A stretch of DNA of 64,000 nucleotides. Origin: Lucinisca nassula. Taxonomy: Eukaryota > Mollusca > Bivalvia > Lucinida > Lucinidae. Numbering within the stretch: position 1 is the stretch's first letter; the number at the start of each line of letters is the position of its first letter. Position numbers and translations under genes: made by a program. Of this stretch, positions 1-10,496 are shown in pieces. The stretch is taken from contig OY757010.1 in NCBI GenBank assembly GCA_963580285.1, forward strand, positions 213,622,138 to 213,686,137. Reading direction: 5' to 3'. Below the pieces are notes generated by a model that was given only the letters and a program-made list of their open reading frames with translations, did no database searches and had not been told where the DNA came from.

Positions 1-77
1 CATTTTTTTCAGCTTAAATATTTTCCTTTTTGGAGGTAAATATTACAACGTATATGCATAGGCGCGCTTTCGTAGTG
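1..77 (-). mobile_element. A-family MITE, right end only
   Basis: The end of a family A element is cut by the window start. The subterminal box and the terminal GCGCGCTTTCGTAGTG match the consensus end GGCGTGTTTTCGTAATG with a few changes. Confidence 0.7.
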
Positions 78-79
78 TC

Positions 80-326
80 TTTTGACCTAAGCCGCTTCAA
101 CAATGCGCTACATACTGGTGCTCTGGTTGCCATTTGCTCGTCGCTTAGGGATTTTGGAACCAACGGGCTGTTAGATTGTGCATACCCAAGCGATCATGTT
201 AAATTGTTGAAACGCTTCCATTGGAAATATGTAATACATTCGTTATTTCTTCCACCTTAATTCGCCACAGTACACCAGATCCCGTACTTTGTTACACATT
301 TATTCACCGCTGGCATCTGATGCGCG
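80..326. other. no gene recognised
   Basis: Sequence between the A end and the mariner fragment. The short open frame crossing it begins inside the MITE end and resembles nothing known to me. Confidence 0.4.
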
Positions 327-527
327 TCAAGGTCGGGTTCCGTTTTCTAAAGACGCTCTACCGCGTTTGAATACTCCAAACCAGAATTTAAATGTTGCAT
401 TCGATGGTTCAGAAGACCCATAAACATTGGTCAACTCGCAATGAATTTCCTGACATGTTTTCCCTTTCAAATACAAGTACCGAATTACAGCTTTTGACTT
501 AAAGCTTGCTTTTGCGTCGCTAGCCAA
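327..527 (-). pseudogene. mariner-type transposase N-terminal fragment
   Basis: A 66-residue open frame starts with Met and reads like the first helix-turn-helix region of mariner/Mos1-type transposases. Supporting features are a KAVIRYLYLKGKT stretch, an EIH turn, a conserved YG and an FKRGRASLE segment just before the expected second DNA-binding motif. The protein stops right after NGTRP. In full-length mariners the linker and the DD34D catalytic domain would follow, and nothing recognisable is seen here, so this is a truncated remnant of about one fifth of the usual 340 residues. The family call is from memory of mariner N-termini. Confidence 0.7.
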
Positions 528-804
528 GTTTGACGTTCACTATCTTATGCGCCCTCATGTCTAAAACAAGTATTGAAACAAGACATGAGAATCATGGTTG
601 TCTCGGTCAATTGGAAAGGGGATATGCTGGTTACTTATTGACTTGCCCTCGTAGATGCCCAGGAAAAGCCACAATCACAGATTACAACCTACCAGTGGCA
701 CAAGGTTGAAACAACACTTAAAGGGGAAACACCCCTTTTTCTAAATCGTTTCTGTTATATTGATTGTTGGTTCTCGAAGGAAACGCCGTACACAGTGGAG
801 TATA

Positions 805-1070
805 GAGCCCTCGTCCATCGGGCTTGGAGAAATAGATTGGGCAGCATGGTGCCTCCACGCAGAGCTGAAACCGACCAAGCACATTAGTACTGGTAAACCG
901 CTTAGAAGGAGTGGTGCTGGTCAAACCGCCCATGTGGTTTCATTGGTCGGCAGAGCTTAAGAAGTCTTTTCATATCAATGTTAGGTAAAAATCCCACAAA
1001 TTTGGGTGCAACATCTCCAAAATGACCTAAATATGGTTGACAGGGACGTTAAACCTCAAATCAAACAAAG
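805..1070 (+). repeat. S retroposon (CAAA-tailed), diverged copy
   Basis: It contains the ordered S-family blocks: CATCGGGCTTGGAG, the CACGCAGAGCTGAAACCGACC block, CTGGTAAACCGCTTAGA, the CATCTCAATGTCGGG-like block, CTCCAAAATGACC and finally GACGTTAAACCTCAAATC. The short open frames across it on both strands are incidental. Placement as a retroposon comes from the copy at 29,072, which has target-site duplications. Confidence 0.8.
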
Positions 1071-1700
1071 TGGAGTATCAACAATATGTTATTTAAGTAG
1101 AAGAACATAACGCTTTTCGTTTTGTAGTATGCTTTAGTTTATAAAGAACGGGTCGCACGTTTTATGAATGAGTTACATTACAGGCTGAGGACTTGTTAAA
1201 ATGAATGAAGAGTACTTTCAAGGAATACAAAAAAAAAAAAAAAAAAAAAAAAAAAACATACATATCCGTGCACTTTTTTAAAATATCGCCTTAGCAACAT
1301 GTAGTTAGTTCTCTTGTCCTTTGCGTAGATTGTACAAATTAATACCTACAAAAACAGGATGTTGTATAGACATTAAACCAGACACCTCAGAAACAAACCG
1401 GAAAGGCGGTAAGACAGAAGAATATAAAGATAATGTAAGGTGTCACGAAGAAAAATGGATAGGACCGACATAGTTTCCACCATTTTAAAGGGGGCAAATG
1501 TCGGAACTTACGTGTGTATTCCTGGAACCATAACCCTTCTAGAAGCCTGCTGTAAAAGAAAGGACTACTCTTATAGAAAAGAACTGCCCCTAAAGAGAAA
1601 ATTCTTTCCGATTGGAGTAGACCTCTATTGAAAAGGGGCATACTATCTTTACAAGAGTTAACTTTCCTGAAAGTAAGTTTCAGAAGGTCATCAAATTCTA
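1071..1700. other. non-coding; poly-A run
   Basis: It holds an uninterrupted run of about 28 A (1,229-1,256), which could be the tail of an old retroposon. Short open frames at 1,387-1,641 exist on both strands and look like chance. Confidence 0.5.
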
Positions 1701-1965
1701 CATTAAAAACGCACGTCTATACAAATATACTCTAAATTTTACCGCCGAAAAGACAAACAAATTAAAATGAAAAAAGTGTGATATTTTTTTCTTATTTTTG
1801 CTCAAAATACATGTAAAGATTATATATGAGGCGGTTCTAACGGGTATCCAAAATCTATATTTTAGAGCAGATTAAGAATTTGACAACACCACGTTTACTT
1901 TATAACAGTAAGCCCCTTTTTCAGAACATTTAATTGGGGCACAACTATATTGGCGTGTTTTCATG
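1701..1965 (+). mobile_element. A-family MITE with damaged core
   Basis: The left end CATTAAAAACGCACGTCTAT and right end GGCGTGTTTTCATG are recognisable. The left arm of the central palindrome is lost, while the right arm (GAGGCGGTTCTAACG) remains. The right terminus overlaps the open frame of the ankyrin exon and supplies its apparent stop codon. Confidence 0.8.
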
Positions 1966-3553
1966 GAGGCAAGTGATTATGCTTACCAGTTGAGGTGCTT
2001 TCATTTCGCCGCCTTTCTTTCATTGCTTTCTCCTTTTCCTTGGCTTCACTCCGTTTGAACAGCCTTTTCTTCAAACTTCCGCTTCTCCCAAAGCTACGGG
2101 ATCCTTCAGAATTACTGGAGCATGACTTTCGTTTATTAGCGACCTTCAATGTGTCAGAGTCTTTTCCATGGCCATAGAGAACGTAATTATTGGCAAGTAG
2201 TTCTTGAACTACAGTTTTCTGGAGGTCAGGAAGCTCTCGTTTTATATTAAGAGGTGTCAGACCTTGTTTATTCTGAAAGTTAATCTTAGCACCGTGCCTA
2301 AGAAGACACTTACAACAGTTACTGCAGTAGTACAGTTCTGATGCTGCTATGTGCAGTGGAGTATTGCCATGTTTATCCTCTACATTTACGTCGGCACCAG
2401 CGCTTAGTAACATTTCAATAGCATCAGCATTTTTCTCTGTAGCCGCTACATATAGGGGTGGTAATTTCAATAATTCATCTTGAGTCAATGTTATTTCCTC
2501 ATTAAATATCACAGGTAGAGATGTCTGGAAACTGGCTCTCGCCACTGGAGAAGAGCCTGTGGTACTTGCATACGTTCCTACATTTTCGCGAGTAGTATTA
2601 CATTCTCTTAGGTTTTCCGCGCTTCCTGAAGTGTCTTGCACTAACAAAGACGTGCTGGGAGAAGGCTCGTGTATAGAACTACTTTCTATGCTACTGCTTT
2701 CTACCTTTTCCTCAATCAAACACTCCCCGCTGGGATGAAACGAAGAAGACCGTCTTTCCGAGTAGAGTAAATCTCTGCTCGGTTCGTTTGGGTCCAAACC
2801 ATACATTAGTAAAATCCTGAGAACTTCCAAAGCTTTATGGAGAATAGCAACGTGTATGGCAATCCGAAATATTTCTGGAATATCACACTCTGGCGTTACA
2901 CTTTCACGTCGATCTTGTTCGTATCGCTCTAAGTGACCAAAATTTCGACGGGGTAATAACAAGTCCATGTCTTGTGCGCTTGCGCGAGAACTTGGTCGTC
3001 TGCTCCGAGATTCGTTACTGTATTTATCATTTATATTCGGGCCATGTAATCTCAAGGGAAATTTACCATAATGTACTTGCAAAATCTTTGTGACGGCATT
3101 AGTATTGTTTTCCTTTAATGCTTTCTCTAATTGATCACTTTCTATTGACAGATCAAAGATGGAAGATGCCGTGCTGTTTGATCGTCTGTACAATGAGTCG
3201 ATACTGTCAGGGGACAAGAATGAACCAGCTGGGAACCCAAACGCCGGACTGGCACTAGAAGCAGCAGAATTTGGCGCGGAGTAATCTTGAATGACAAATA
3301 AGTCCGGTATCATTGGGGACGTCCTACCTCTGTTCGGAGACAAATACTGATCTCTAGAATATTTCCGACCTGGAACTAAGGAGCTGTCACCCTGCTGGCT
3401 GGAATGCTTTCGAAAACCCAGTGTCATGACCTCAGACTGGTCTCTAGACGATTTCCTTGAGAACATTCCAGGAGGGTCAGTCGTATGTTCTGTCCCTGTA
3501 TTCCGATGCATGTTTGCCGACAGCTCGACAGCCTGACCATTCAGAGGTTTCAT
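1961..3553 (-). CDS. ankyrin-repeat protein, Ser-rich; probable single large exon
   Basis: Open frame of 530 codons on the minus strand, far longer than any other in the window. Residues 1-220 are Ser/Arg-rich and probably disordered. About 228-262 is an ankyrin-like helix pair ending in LLMYGLDPNE. A Ser/Thr-rich insert follows, then two or three clear ankyrin repeats at about 362-455 (LYVAATEKNADAIEMLL, GADVNVEDKHGNTPLHIAA, GAKINFQNKQGLTPL). The C-terminus is strongly basic (KKRLFKRSEAKEKEKAMKER). Ankyrin repeats are protein-binding modules, so an intracellular scaffold role is likely, but I cannot name an orthologue. The last seven codons are doubtful. A good splice donor (CTG|GTAAGC, GT at 1,986-1,985) lies upstream of the stop, and the stop itself is inside a MITE end. 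The exon therefore probably ends at 1,987 with more coding sequence outside the window. The start at 3,553 is the first Met of the frame and is not certain. Confidence 0.85.
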   Translation of the reverse strand: MKPLNGQAVELSANMHRNTGTEHTTDPPGMFSRKSSRDQSEVMTLGFRKHSSQQGDSSLVPGRKYSRDQYLSPNRGRTSPMIPDLFVIQDYSAPNSAASSASPAFGFPAGSFLSPDSIDSLYRRSNSTASSIFDLSIESDQLEKALKENNTNAVTKILQVHYGKFPLRLHGPNINDKYSNESRSRRPSSRASAQDMDLLLPRRNFGHLERYEQDRRESVTPECDIPEIFRIAIHVAILHKALEVLRILLMYGLDPNEPSRDLLYSERRSSSFHPSGECLIEEKVESSSIESSSIHEPSPSTSLLVQDTSGSAENLRECNTTRENVGTYASTTGSSPVARASFQTSLPVIFNEEITLTQDELLKLPPLYVAATEKNADAIEMLLSAGADVNVEDKHGNTPLHIAASELYYCSNCCKCLLRHGAKINFQNKQGLTPLNIKRELPDLQKTVVQELLANNYVLYGHGKDSDTLKVANKRKSCSSNSEGSRSFGRSGSLKKRLFKRSEAKEKEKAMKERRRNESTSTGKHNHLPP

Positions 3554-3962
3554 TAGTGTCCAAGCGTGTGCTCACATTGTTTCATATTGAAAATGTTATT
3601 TTTGTGCTCTCCGTGACATTTCGAAATACGCAGAATATCATGTTTGCAGCATTAATTTTGGAATTAACTGTTTTTAAATTTCCGCATTCCATGTTTATTC
3701 ATTTCGGAGCCTCGAACCAGTGAATCATATTGGTTCCAACATCACAAACGCTGCCCTGAAAGGTAAAGAAAGAATATATAACCTATATTTTGAGCCGACA
3801 GAAATGAATAGGTCTTTGAAAATATGTGACCACTGAAGGCACATATCAGCTTGCGCATCCCTTTATTTGCTCAAAGTAACATTTGGTAAGCAGTTATCAA
3901 TAAGATGCGCAGCCTGGTCTATATCTTTGTAGGGAACGCAGAATAATCGATTTCATACGCAA

Positions 3963-4227
3963 CACGAAAACACGCCTATTCAAACAAATTGGAACAATTT
4001 ACCACAAAAAAGGAGAAAATGTTCAAATGTAAAGGCTGTTATTTTCCATACATCTGCACCAAACATAGATAGTCGCAGAATTTGACCCCGCATTTTCGAC
4101 AGGATTGCCACAAACTATGTTTGGAGAAGACATAAGAAAAATGAAGCATACCCCTGAAAACCCTAATTTTACTATATAAAAGTGGGGTTTAATGTGGTCT
4201 AAATTATATAGGCGTGTTTTCGTGATG
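3963..4227 (+). mobile_element. A-family MITE with replaced core
   Basis: Normal A ends (ACGAAAACACGCC and GGCGTGTTTTCGTGATG) and subterminal boxes are present. Between the arms (CAAACATAGAT / ACTATGTTTGG) the usual GTTAGAACCGCC palindrome is replaced by a 34-bp segment found again at 4,543-4,576. Confidence 0.8.
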
Positions 4228-4255
4228 CGGGAAACCCACAACCGGAACACTGCAG

Positions 4256-4313
4256 GTCAAGATCAGACGCCACCGAACGCAATATCTGATCAGAACCTTC
4301 ACTGTTTGGAAAA
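4256..4313. repeat. H2-type hairpin (GATCAGACGCC), degenerate
   Basis: Imperfect palindrome with AGATCAGACGCC on the left and TCTGATCAGAACC on the right, followed by TTCACTGTTTGG. Related to hairpins at 30.0, 47.6, 55.3 and 61.6 kb. Confidence 0.6.
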
Positions 4314-4542
4314 CTTTTCACCATTTTTCAACAATTTTTTCAACAAATTTGTAAAACCAAAAAGGTGAGCCTGACATCCCTTTATTTCGAATGTGCGACT
4401 GCTATAAACTTTGATTTGACAGAGAATTACATTTAGAAAAATAGATGAAGTAAACTCCCGCGTGTGAGGCCACAATAATTATCATATTTCATATCCGGCT
4501 GTTTATGGAAACCAGCTAGAATTTTAGCATGCAGAAAGGTTT

Positions 4543-4576
4543 GTCGCAGAATTTGACCCCGCATTTTCGACAGGAT
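4543..4576. repeat. 34-bp direct repeat of the odd A core
   Basis: Second copy of the segment at 4,072-4,105 (GTCGCAGAATTTGACCCC and following bases). No A ends surround this copy. Confidence 0.75.
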
Positions 4577-4870
4577 GGCGCCTGGCGTCGTGTGACTAGT
4601 CAACGCTTGGGTCAGCCTCCGCATTCATGTTTAAAAACCCAAACGTTGGATCCAATTAATTTTAAAATGAATCGAAGCAATTAAAAATACAGAGTACATG
4701 TATTCAGTTGCCATTAAGCTATTTTTCTCTGGTTCAAAAAGCAAATATTTATTTTCCCGTCTCATGTTCCGCCACCAAGGCATGGGTGACGTTCCTAACA
4801 GGGGTTTGAGGCACTTACGTTCAATATTTGCAAAATAAGTAAAACGCATAAGCACTGTCGCAATAAAATC

Positions 4871-5241
4871 CATTATGAAAACAAGTCTATACAAATACAT
4901 TGTAAACTTTACTGCCGAAAAAATTAAGATGAAGAATTGTTATATTTTTCTTATTTCATCTCAAAATATAAATTGTGGGTACCCGTTAGAATCGCCTCAA
5001 ATTAAGAAAAAAATATTTTTCTTATTTCTGCTCAAAATATAGATTGTATATTTTTTCTTATTTCTGCTCAAAATATACATTATGGGTACACGTTAGAACC
5101 ACCTCGATGAGACGGTTCGAACGTGTACCCATAATTTATATTTTGAAAAATAAGATATACCCCTTTAAACCCCAGTTTTACTTTACACAAATGAGGTTCA
5201 AGGAGGTCAAAATAAAATTATATAGGCCAGTTTTCGTAATG
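4871..5241 (+). mobile_element. A-family MITE with amplified left arm
   Basis: Ends CATTATGAAAACAAG and TTTTCGTAATG, with C as the flanking base on both sides. The segment TTTTTCTTATTTCTGCTCAA plus ATATAGATT is repeated three times before the hairpin GTTAGAACCACCTC / GAGACGGTTCGAAC. This looks like slippage or template switching within the element. Confidence 0.85.
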
Positions 5242-5950
5242 CTGTCTTCAGGGTTTCTCAGCAACACCGAGTCCATATAGTCTTGAAATCTAAAGGCATT
5301 GTAGTCAGTACATTAACAGGTCCGTGTAATGAACACCTAGCTAAACCCCATTTTTACGGAGAAAACTTGGATGTTCGCAAATGTCATTAAACCGGGATTT
5401 CTCATGATTCGCCCTATACAGCCACGACAACAAGCAGTACATCATGCTCGTGTTCTCCTAATGATGGGAAGTACGGTAGAATCCTTTCAAGAGAAAATAT
5501 TGTAGAATTTAGACAATACTACAGCACTGTAAAGGCTTCAAACGCGGAATTGCAAGTGTTTGGAGTTAGAATTAATTCCATGAAAATTCATCTCTTGAGC
5601 TTGATGACATGTTGCCTTCATTACGATTAGTCAATGACGACATCTGCAAACAGAAAATGTTGTTTTTTATTTCTGTTCAAACAATATATCAGGCTGCTAA
5701 TTTGAGCTTGATCGATGATCTAAAATTAAGTGTACCTCACTGAGGCCATGAACCTCGCTGAGTTTTTTTTTTTTCTATCGTGCATCTTCAACTTATGATC
5801 AGAAGTAAGAAAAAAGGACGTGCCATGGTAAAACCCAAATGAGAGCTCCTTAGATTGCTATCATGATGATCATCATCATCACCACCACCTTCTTCTTCCT
5901 CTTTTTCTTCTTCTTCTTCCTCTGCTTCTTCTTCGGATCATGTTAACAAA
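5242..5950. other. no gene recognised
   Basis: No coding signal. It includes a T run near 5,765 and a TCA/TTC-rich microsatellite at 5,865-5,936 (CATCATCATCACCACCACC then TTC repeats). Confidence 0.5.
5865..5936. repeat. TCA / TTC trinucleotide microsatellite
   Basis: Compound ATC, ACC and TTC trinucleotide runs. Confidence 0.85.
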
Positions 5951-5954
5951 TTTA

Positions 5955-6315
5955 TTTATCATATGACGTCGCGTCTGAGAGTGTAATAACGTCATGTAAT
6001 AAATTCGATAATCCACTAGTGGATTAAATATGCAAATTAGTTAGATACACCCCATAACGTTACGTCCTTAACGACGTCGCGTTTTCTAATAGCGGAATAT
6101 TGACATTTTTGTAAACAAATCGTGAATGAAATGCGTTTAAAATTTCATATGTATGATAAATAGAATCTTGCATTCGTGCCCATGTATTATTGAATTTATT
6201 AAACTCGTTGAGAAAAAGGGATAAAATGCTCGGCAAAGCCTCGCATTTTATTACTTTTCCTCAACTCGTTTAATAATTTCAATATTACATGAGCACTCAT
6301 GTAAGATCCTCTATG
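5955..6315 (-). mobile_element. foldback element F, copy 1
   Basis: An inverted copy of 18,612-18,975. It contains a long palindrome (6,171-6,307) with arms ATGTATTATTGAATTTATTA / TTTAATAATTTCAATATTAC, then GATAAAATGCTCGGC / GCCTCGCATTTTATTAC. The outer part holds GACGTCGCGTCTGAGAGTG, shared with the other copy. Confidence 0.75.
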
Positions 6316-6524
6316 TGGTGCACACCCCTGAAAGCACAACTTCAGGAATACTGGGGTTTACAGGCGCAACATAGCATTCGTTTGAAACGATTTTATTATT
6401 TATTTCGTACTGGAGTTATTTTGTCTCCATGACAACAGTTCGGTAAGTCGCATCTTTAATGTATGTTCAAACGACAAAGCATTGAAAACGACAATGATTG
6501 CAACTGTTGGGTTTCTTCAGTGGT

Positions 6525-6997
6525 TTCTTACTGTCGAGTCCTCACCGTTGTTTCATCTCTGATGTTTGTGTTCTCGGGAATGTTGCACTGATGAGTTAGG
6601 AGGCCTTCATGCGGACTGAACAAACTGTTTGTCTAAATCACGCCAAAAGTGGGGGCGAGGATTCCAGCTGTGTAAATTCGATTCAAGTTCCCCCCCCCCC
6701 CCCCCCCCCCCAGTGGAATTCGTTTCGCTGACTGTTCCGGGGCGATTCTTCTGTCGCGGTTTGTTTTTGTCATAGCCTGTCTTTTGAGTGTGTGTGTCGC
6801 TTGTGTTGTTTGGTTTTGGATGGCCAATTGGCCATTTTGTGAGAAGGTAACTTTCCTTTGGGCTTTCTGCTATTGATGTTTCCAAGCGGGTCTGGATGTT
6901 TCATGCCTGTGTTTCTTTTTCCCTTTGATGTCACTGATAGGAGCCGTGGGTTAATTGTATCGGTTCCTGATCATTCCCTTCACTTCTATTTTGAAAA
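6525..6997 (+). repeat. R repeat, copy with poly-C tract
   Basis: Member of the R family. It holds blocks GTTTGTCTAAATC, GAATTCGTTTCGCTGAC, CGGCGATTCTTCTGTCGCGG-like, GGCCATTTTGTG and the terminal CTGATCATTCCCTTCACTTC. A 22-bp C run sits at 6,690-6,711. Its minus strand carries an open frame (6,607-6,885) whose middle resembles frames in other R copies. Confidence 0.75.
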
Positions 6998-7074
6998 CTA
7001 CGTTTTGTCAATCACAGTTGGTTTTCACAAGTTATATAATGTATATAAAGTTGACATCAACGTATTCACTAAAT

Positions 7075-7140
7075 AATAATAATAATAATAACTTTATTTC
7101 AGAGGGATAACATGATAACAAGATAATATGTTGTGCGAAC
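7075..7140. repeat. AAT microsatellite and AT-rich retroposon-like end
   Basis: AATAATAAT run followed by ACTTTATTTCAGAGGGATAAC. Similar to the 3' tails of some LINEs, but not assignable. Confidence 0.4.
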
Positions 7141-7179
7141 AATTCATAAAAAAATCATGTCCTTTCCCTGGTTCCGGTC

Positions 7180-7393
7180 TTTACCGCCGAAATAAAAATT
7201 AAGATGAAAGATTGTAATATTTTTCTTATTTATGTTCAAAATATAGATTGATGAGGCGGTTCTAACGAGTAACCACAATCTATAATTTAGAACAGAAATA
7301 AGAAAAATTAGGTTTACCCCTGTGAACCCCAGTTTTTCTACATAAAAGTGGGGTTTAAAGGGGTCAAAAATATATAGGCGTGTTTTTGTGATG
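7180..7393 (+). mobile_element. A-family MITE, degraded left end
   Basis: From TTTACCGCCGAAATAAAAATT to GGCGTGTTTTTGTGATG. The left terminal repeat is lost, and the left core arm is shortened so that ATAGATT runs directly into GATGAGGCGG. Confidence 0.8.
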
Positions 7394-9370
7394 TACAAAT
7401 ATTAGAGTAGATGCAGGTAACAAAATGTTTTATTATATGTCACCAGCGATTCATTCAGATTTAGATTTTTTCAATTGGTGCGGTATGCACTTTTATAGAG
7501 AAATTTACATTTTCGTGCTGATGTATAGCTGACATAGACAAAGCTCCGAAATGTAAGCGGAGGAACACTAATACAACAACAACAACAACAAAAACAACTG
7601 ACACCGTTTGTACTTTTGTTACATTCGCTGCTGTGTATGTAGTACATTTCTTTGCATACTTGGTTGTGGTGTCGCTTTTTCTTTTTTCCTTTTTCTTTTT
7701 TTTTTTTTTTTTTTTTTTATTATTATTGATGCGTATATCGTGTGGCTGTGGACTGACTGTACAGTGGTTGTACATTTCTTGTATTTATTTCTTTTTATCT
7801 GATAATGTAGTTTCTATGTGATAGTCTCTTATAATTCTGTTTAGAATGGCATGGTTTATTTTAATATTTACTGTTTCTTTTAATGTATATATGTACTGGT
7901 TAACCATGATGAGACTCAAATAAACTAAATAAAAAAAATACTTGGTAGATTTGGATCATGTGTTTTCATTCCAGCGAGTTTATTCAGTCCATTGAAAAAC
8001 TGAATGAATACCGATTGGCCATTGAAAACGGGGTCACGAAGAATATTTAATAAATTTGATTCTTCAGTTGGAAATAATATTGGGAGAATTTATTGAAAGT
8101 TCGTCACGTGACGGGGGAATATACCAAGCAAAAATCGTCTTCTAAAAGAGAGAAAAAAAAAAAATAAAACTGTAAATAAATTTTGAAATATAAGGTAGAA
8201 TTTAACAATGAGAAGAATATGAACAATATCGCTATTAATAAAAACCAACCAAGCACGTTTTTTGCCATTTTCTAGTGGCATATCAAGAGGGACGCTTAGT
8301 CACATAAAACATACATTTTGTACATGTAAGCATGCCATTGAGCAACGTTTAAACTGATAGACTATATACATGCTTTTGTTTACGTAATATGAAATTTTAA
8401 AAACACAGAAGCTATTGCCGTTCGAATTAAGTTGACCGAGTCTTAAAGCATTCCCTAGTTTGGCAGCTGAACTTGGTGGAGAGTAGTTCTAGCCCTTGTA
8501 TCTCCTACCGAAGGATTGTCGATTTTTGGTCACTAGAGAAGCCATCTGGTCTGTATCTTCACTGTTTGTCATATTCAATTGGTACAGTACAGTACAATTC
8601 CTTTATTTTCAATCCAGGTCATACAATGACATATGGACAATAATAACATGTTCAACATATAAAATGAAGCATAGTGATCAACAGTTTTTAGTGATATATT
8701 GTGTTAAATAGTTGGCATTCTGAATTTGTAGTTTCTTTTCTTTCGGATCAGACATTTGCTTATTATAGACAAGCGTCTGATCCAAAAGGAAAGATATGGT
8801 TCGTATGGGTGGGGGTCAATCGGGGCAGTGATTAGTACAAATAATAATAATAATAATAAATATATGCTTGTTAAACAAAATCTGTGGTTCGAGCCTAGGT
8901 TCAGGTATTCTCAGGGTCATCCGGGGAAGGGCCAGTGCTAATCAGGTAACTATCACTAGCCCCAGCCCGTATCCAAAAGTCGTTATCTAGTAATACCAAA
9001 TTTCCGTTAGCCGGCCTTACGTTACAGAGATTGTTGTCTCACATATGATCTCCGTACGCCCTGAACCACATCGGTGGGAGTCCTAATAGTTGTGAGTCGT
9101 AGCTCTGAACCACCAATCCTAGAGCCGAAATAAGTACGACAAATTACGTCCCCGTAAACCCCACTTTTCTCTGTGTGAGTTGGGGTTCACTGGGATATGC
9201 AATACACAGGCGTCGAGATGCCAAGCTAAGTGCTGCGGAGCCACCAGTGACACTGCGCAACGACTTGCGCAGTCTCATCGGGGCATTCTTCGCACGCTCT
9301 TGCGACAGCAAAGAAAGTCTAGAACTGTTCATGTTTTTGCTTCCTCGGGCATCATGCACATTTTAAGGTA
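7394..9370. other. no gene recognised
   Basis: Mostly AT-rich sequence. A T run lies at about 7,696-7,718, with a small AAT run near 8,842. Sequence at 8,890-9,110 starts with GTGGTTCGAGCC, which resembles a tRNA B box, but no A box or ends could be set. Short open frames are unconvincing. Confidence 0.4.
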
Positions 9371-9374
9371 AAAT

Positions 9375-9562
9375 AACCCCTATCTTGCTGTTCGCAACAA
9401 CTCCTATCTTTGCAGACAGTGTAGATCCAGATCAGACGTCTTCGGCCATCCGACCAGGATATACCCTGTCTGACACTCTGCTCATGAACCTGTAGCAATG
9501 AATTATATCACGTTTGATTGGTTGATAGACAGAAACGGGTGCGGCAGCAAGACAAGGGTTAA
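9375..9562. mobile_element. M-family MITE (TTAA type), old copy
   Basis: The right end CAGCAAGACAAGGG is followed by TTAA. The left end CCCCTATCTTGCTG pairs with it, with a mutated flank (ATAA). The inside holds the H2-type hairpin (GTGTAGATCCAGATCAGACG) and TTGATTGGTTGATAGACAG, as in the copy at 61.6 kb. Confidence 0.75.
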
Positions 9563-9975
9563 AACAAGTCTATCAACTTGTCATTAAATGCAACTCATTT
9601 TAAAACCTGTAGTCTCGGGCGTAGCTGTTTTAGATTACTTGTATATTGACTTTAAATTTGACAGATAGTACTCCCGAAAACCTGTCATCATAATATGACA
9701 AATTGTCAGCGCACTTCTGTCAAGCAGTGTTAAAAGTACCGGTTATTGTGAGGCGCAAACTCCAATTTTACCTCAAATCCATTATTGTTGTCGCTGCAGG
9801 TATATTTTGCCTAGTCGCGGCTCAAATAATCTAAAGTGTCAAATAAAATAGCGGTTTTTCCAATATTGATCTGTTGATGTATAATCTATTTTTGGAATGA
9901 TATGTTTTGGTTTCGCTCGTGAAATAAGTGGCTAAAATGTACGAAAGAGCATTAGGACCAGGTATACTTTTTTTT
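9563..9975. other. no gene recognised
   Basis: No repeat or coding signal recognised. Confidence 0.4.
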
Positions 9976-9989
9976 CTTTTGATAGGTAT

Positions 9990-10125
9990 CCCGAAATTTC
10001 GACTTAGTAACTCGAAATCTCGACTTATTAACTCGAAATTTCGACTTAGTATCTCGAAATTTCGACATAATAACTCGAAACCTCGACTTAGTATCTCGAA
10101 ATTTCGACTTATTAACCCGAAATTT
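9990..10125. repeat. 22-bp minisatellite (CGAAATTTCGACTTA)
   Basis: About six imperfect copies of a 22-bp unit with the consensus CTCGAAATTTCGACTTAKTA. The unit contains the palindrome GAAATTTC. Open frames on both strands across it are repeat artefacts. Confidence 0.85.
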
Positions 10126-10172
10126 AGCATCCCATGGTAAATATATATGAGTAGATTAACGATTTCTGGACA

Positions 10173-10413
10173 CTTAAACGGAATGGGAACACCTTCAGGG
10201 GAGGCGACTCCTGCAAAAGTATTTTTGTCTCTCATGTCAATAAGAGTCAACTCTTAAAGGAAATAATTTGTTCCTTTGAAGCAAATTCTTTCCTTTAAGA
10301 GTAGACCCCATTTTCAGCCGGACGGGGCTTACAGAAAAGCGAACAGGAAGTAACGAAAGTTGCCTCTCTTTAAAAATGGTGGAATCATCTGCCAGATGTT
10401 CCCATCCCCTTAA
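10173..10413. mobile_element. G-family MITE, TTAA flanks, copy 1
   Basis: Inverted ends TTAAACGGAATGGGAACA and GATGTTCCCATCCCCTTAA. An inner palindrome pairs AGAGTCAACTCTTAAAGGAA with TTCCTTTAAGAGTAGAC. The second copy is at 15,321. TTAA flanks fit piggyBac- or Kolobok-like mobilisation (inference). Confidence 0.75.
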
Positions 10414-10496
10414 CTCTATTCCTTTTTAACCAGGATATGCCTTTGCAAACAGTGTCATTCACAATATCAGATGGCTTCCGTGGCCTTTCACTGTTT

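Noticed and set aside
8890..9110. Additional tRNA-derived SINE
   Set aside because: Only a B-box-like GGTTCGAGCC was found; no A box, ends or duplication.
9831..10250. 139-residue protein with NFEILSR-type repeats
   Set aside because: Translation of the 22-bp minisatellite, also open on the other strand.
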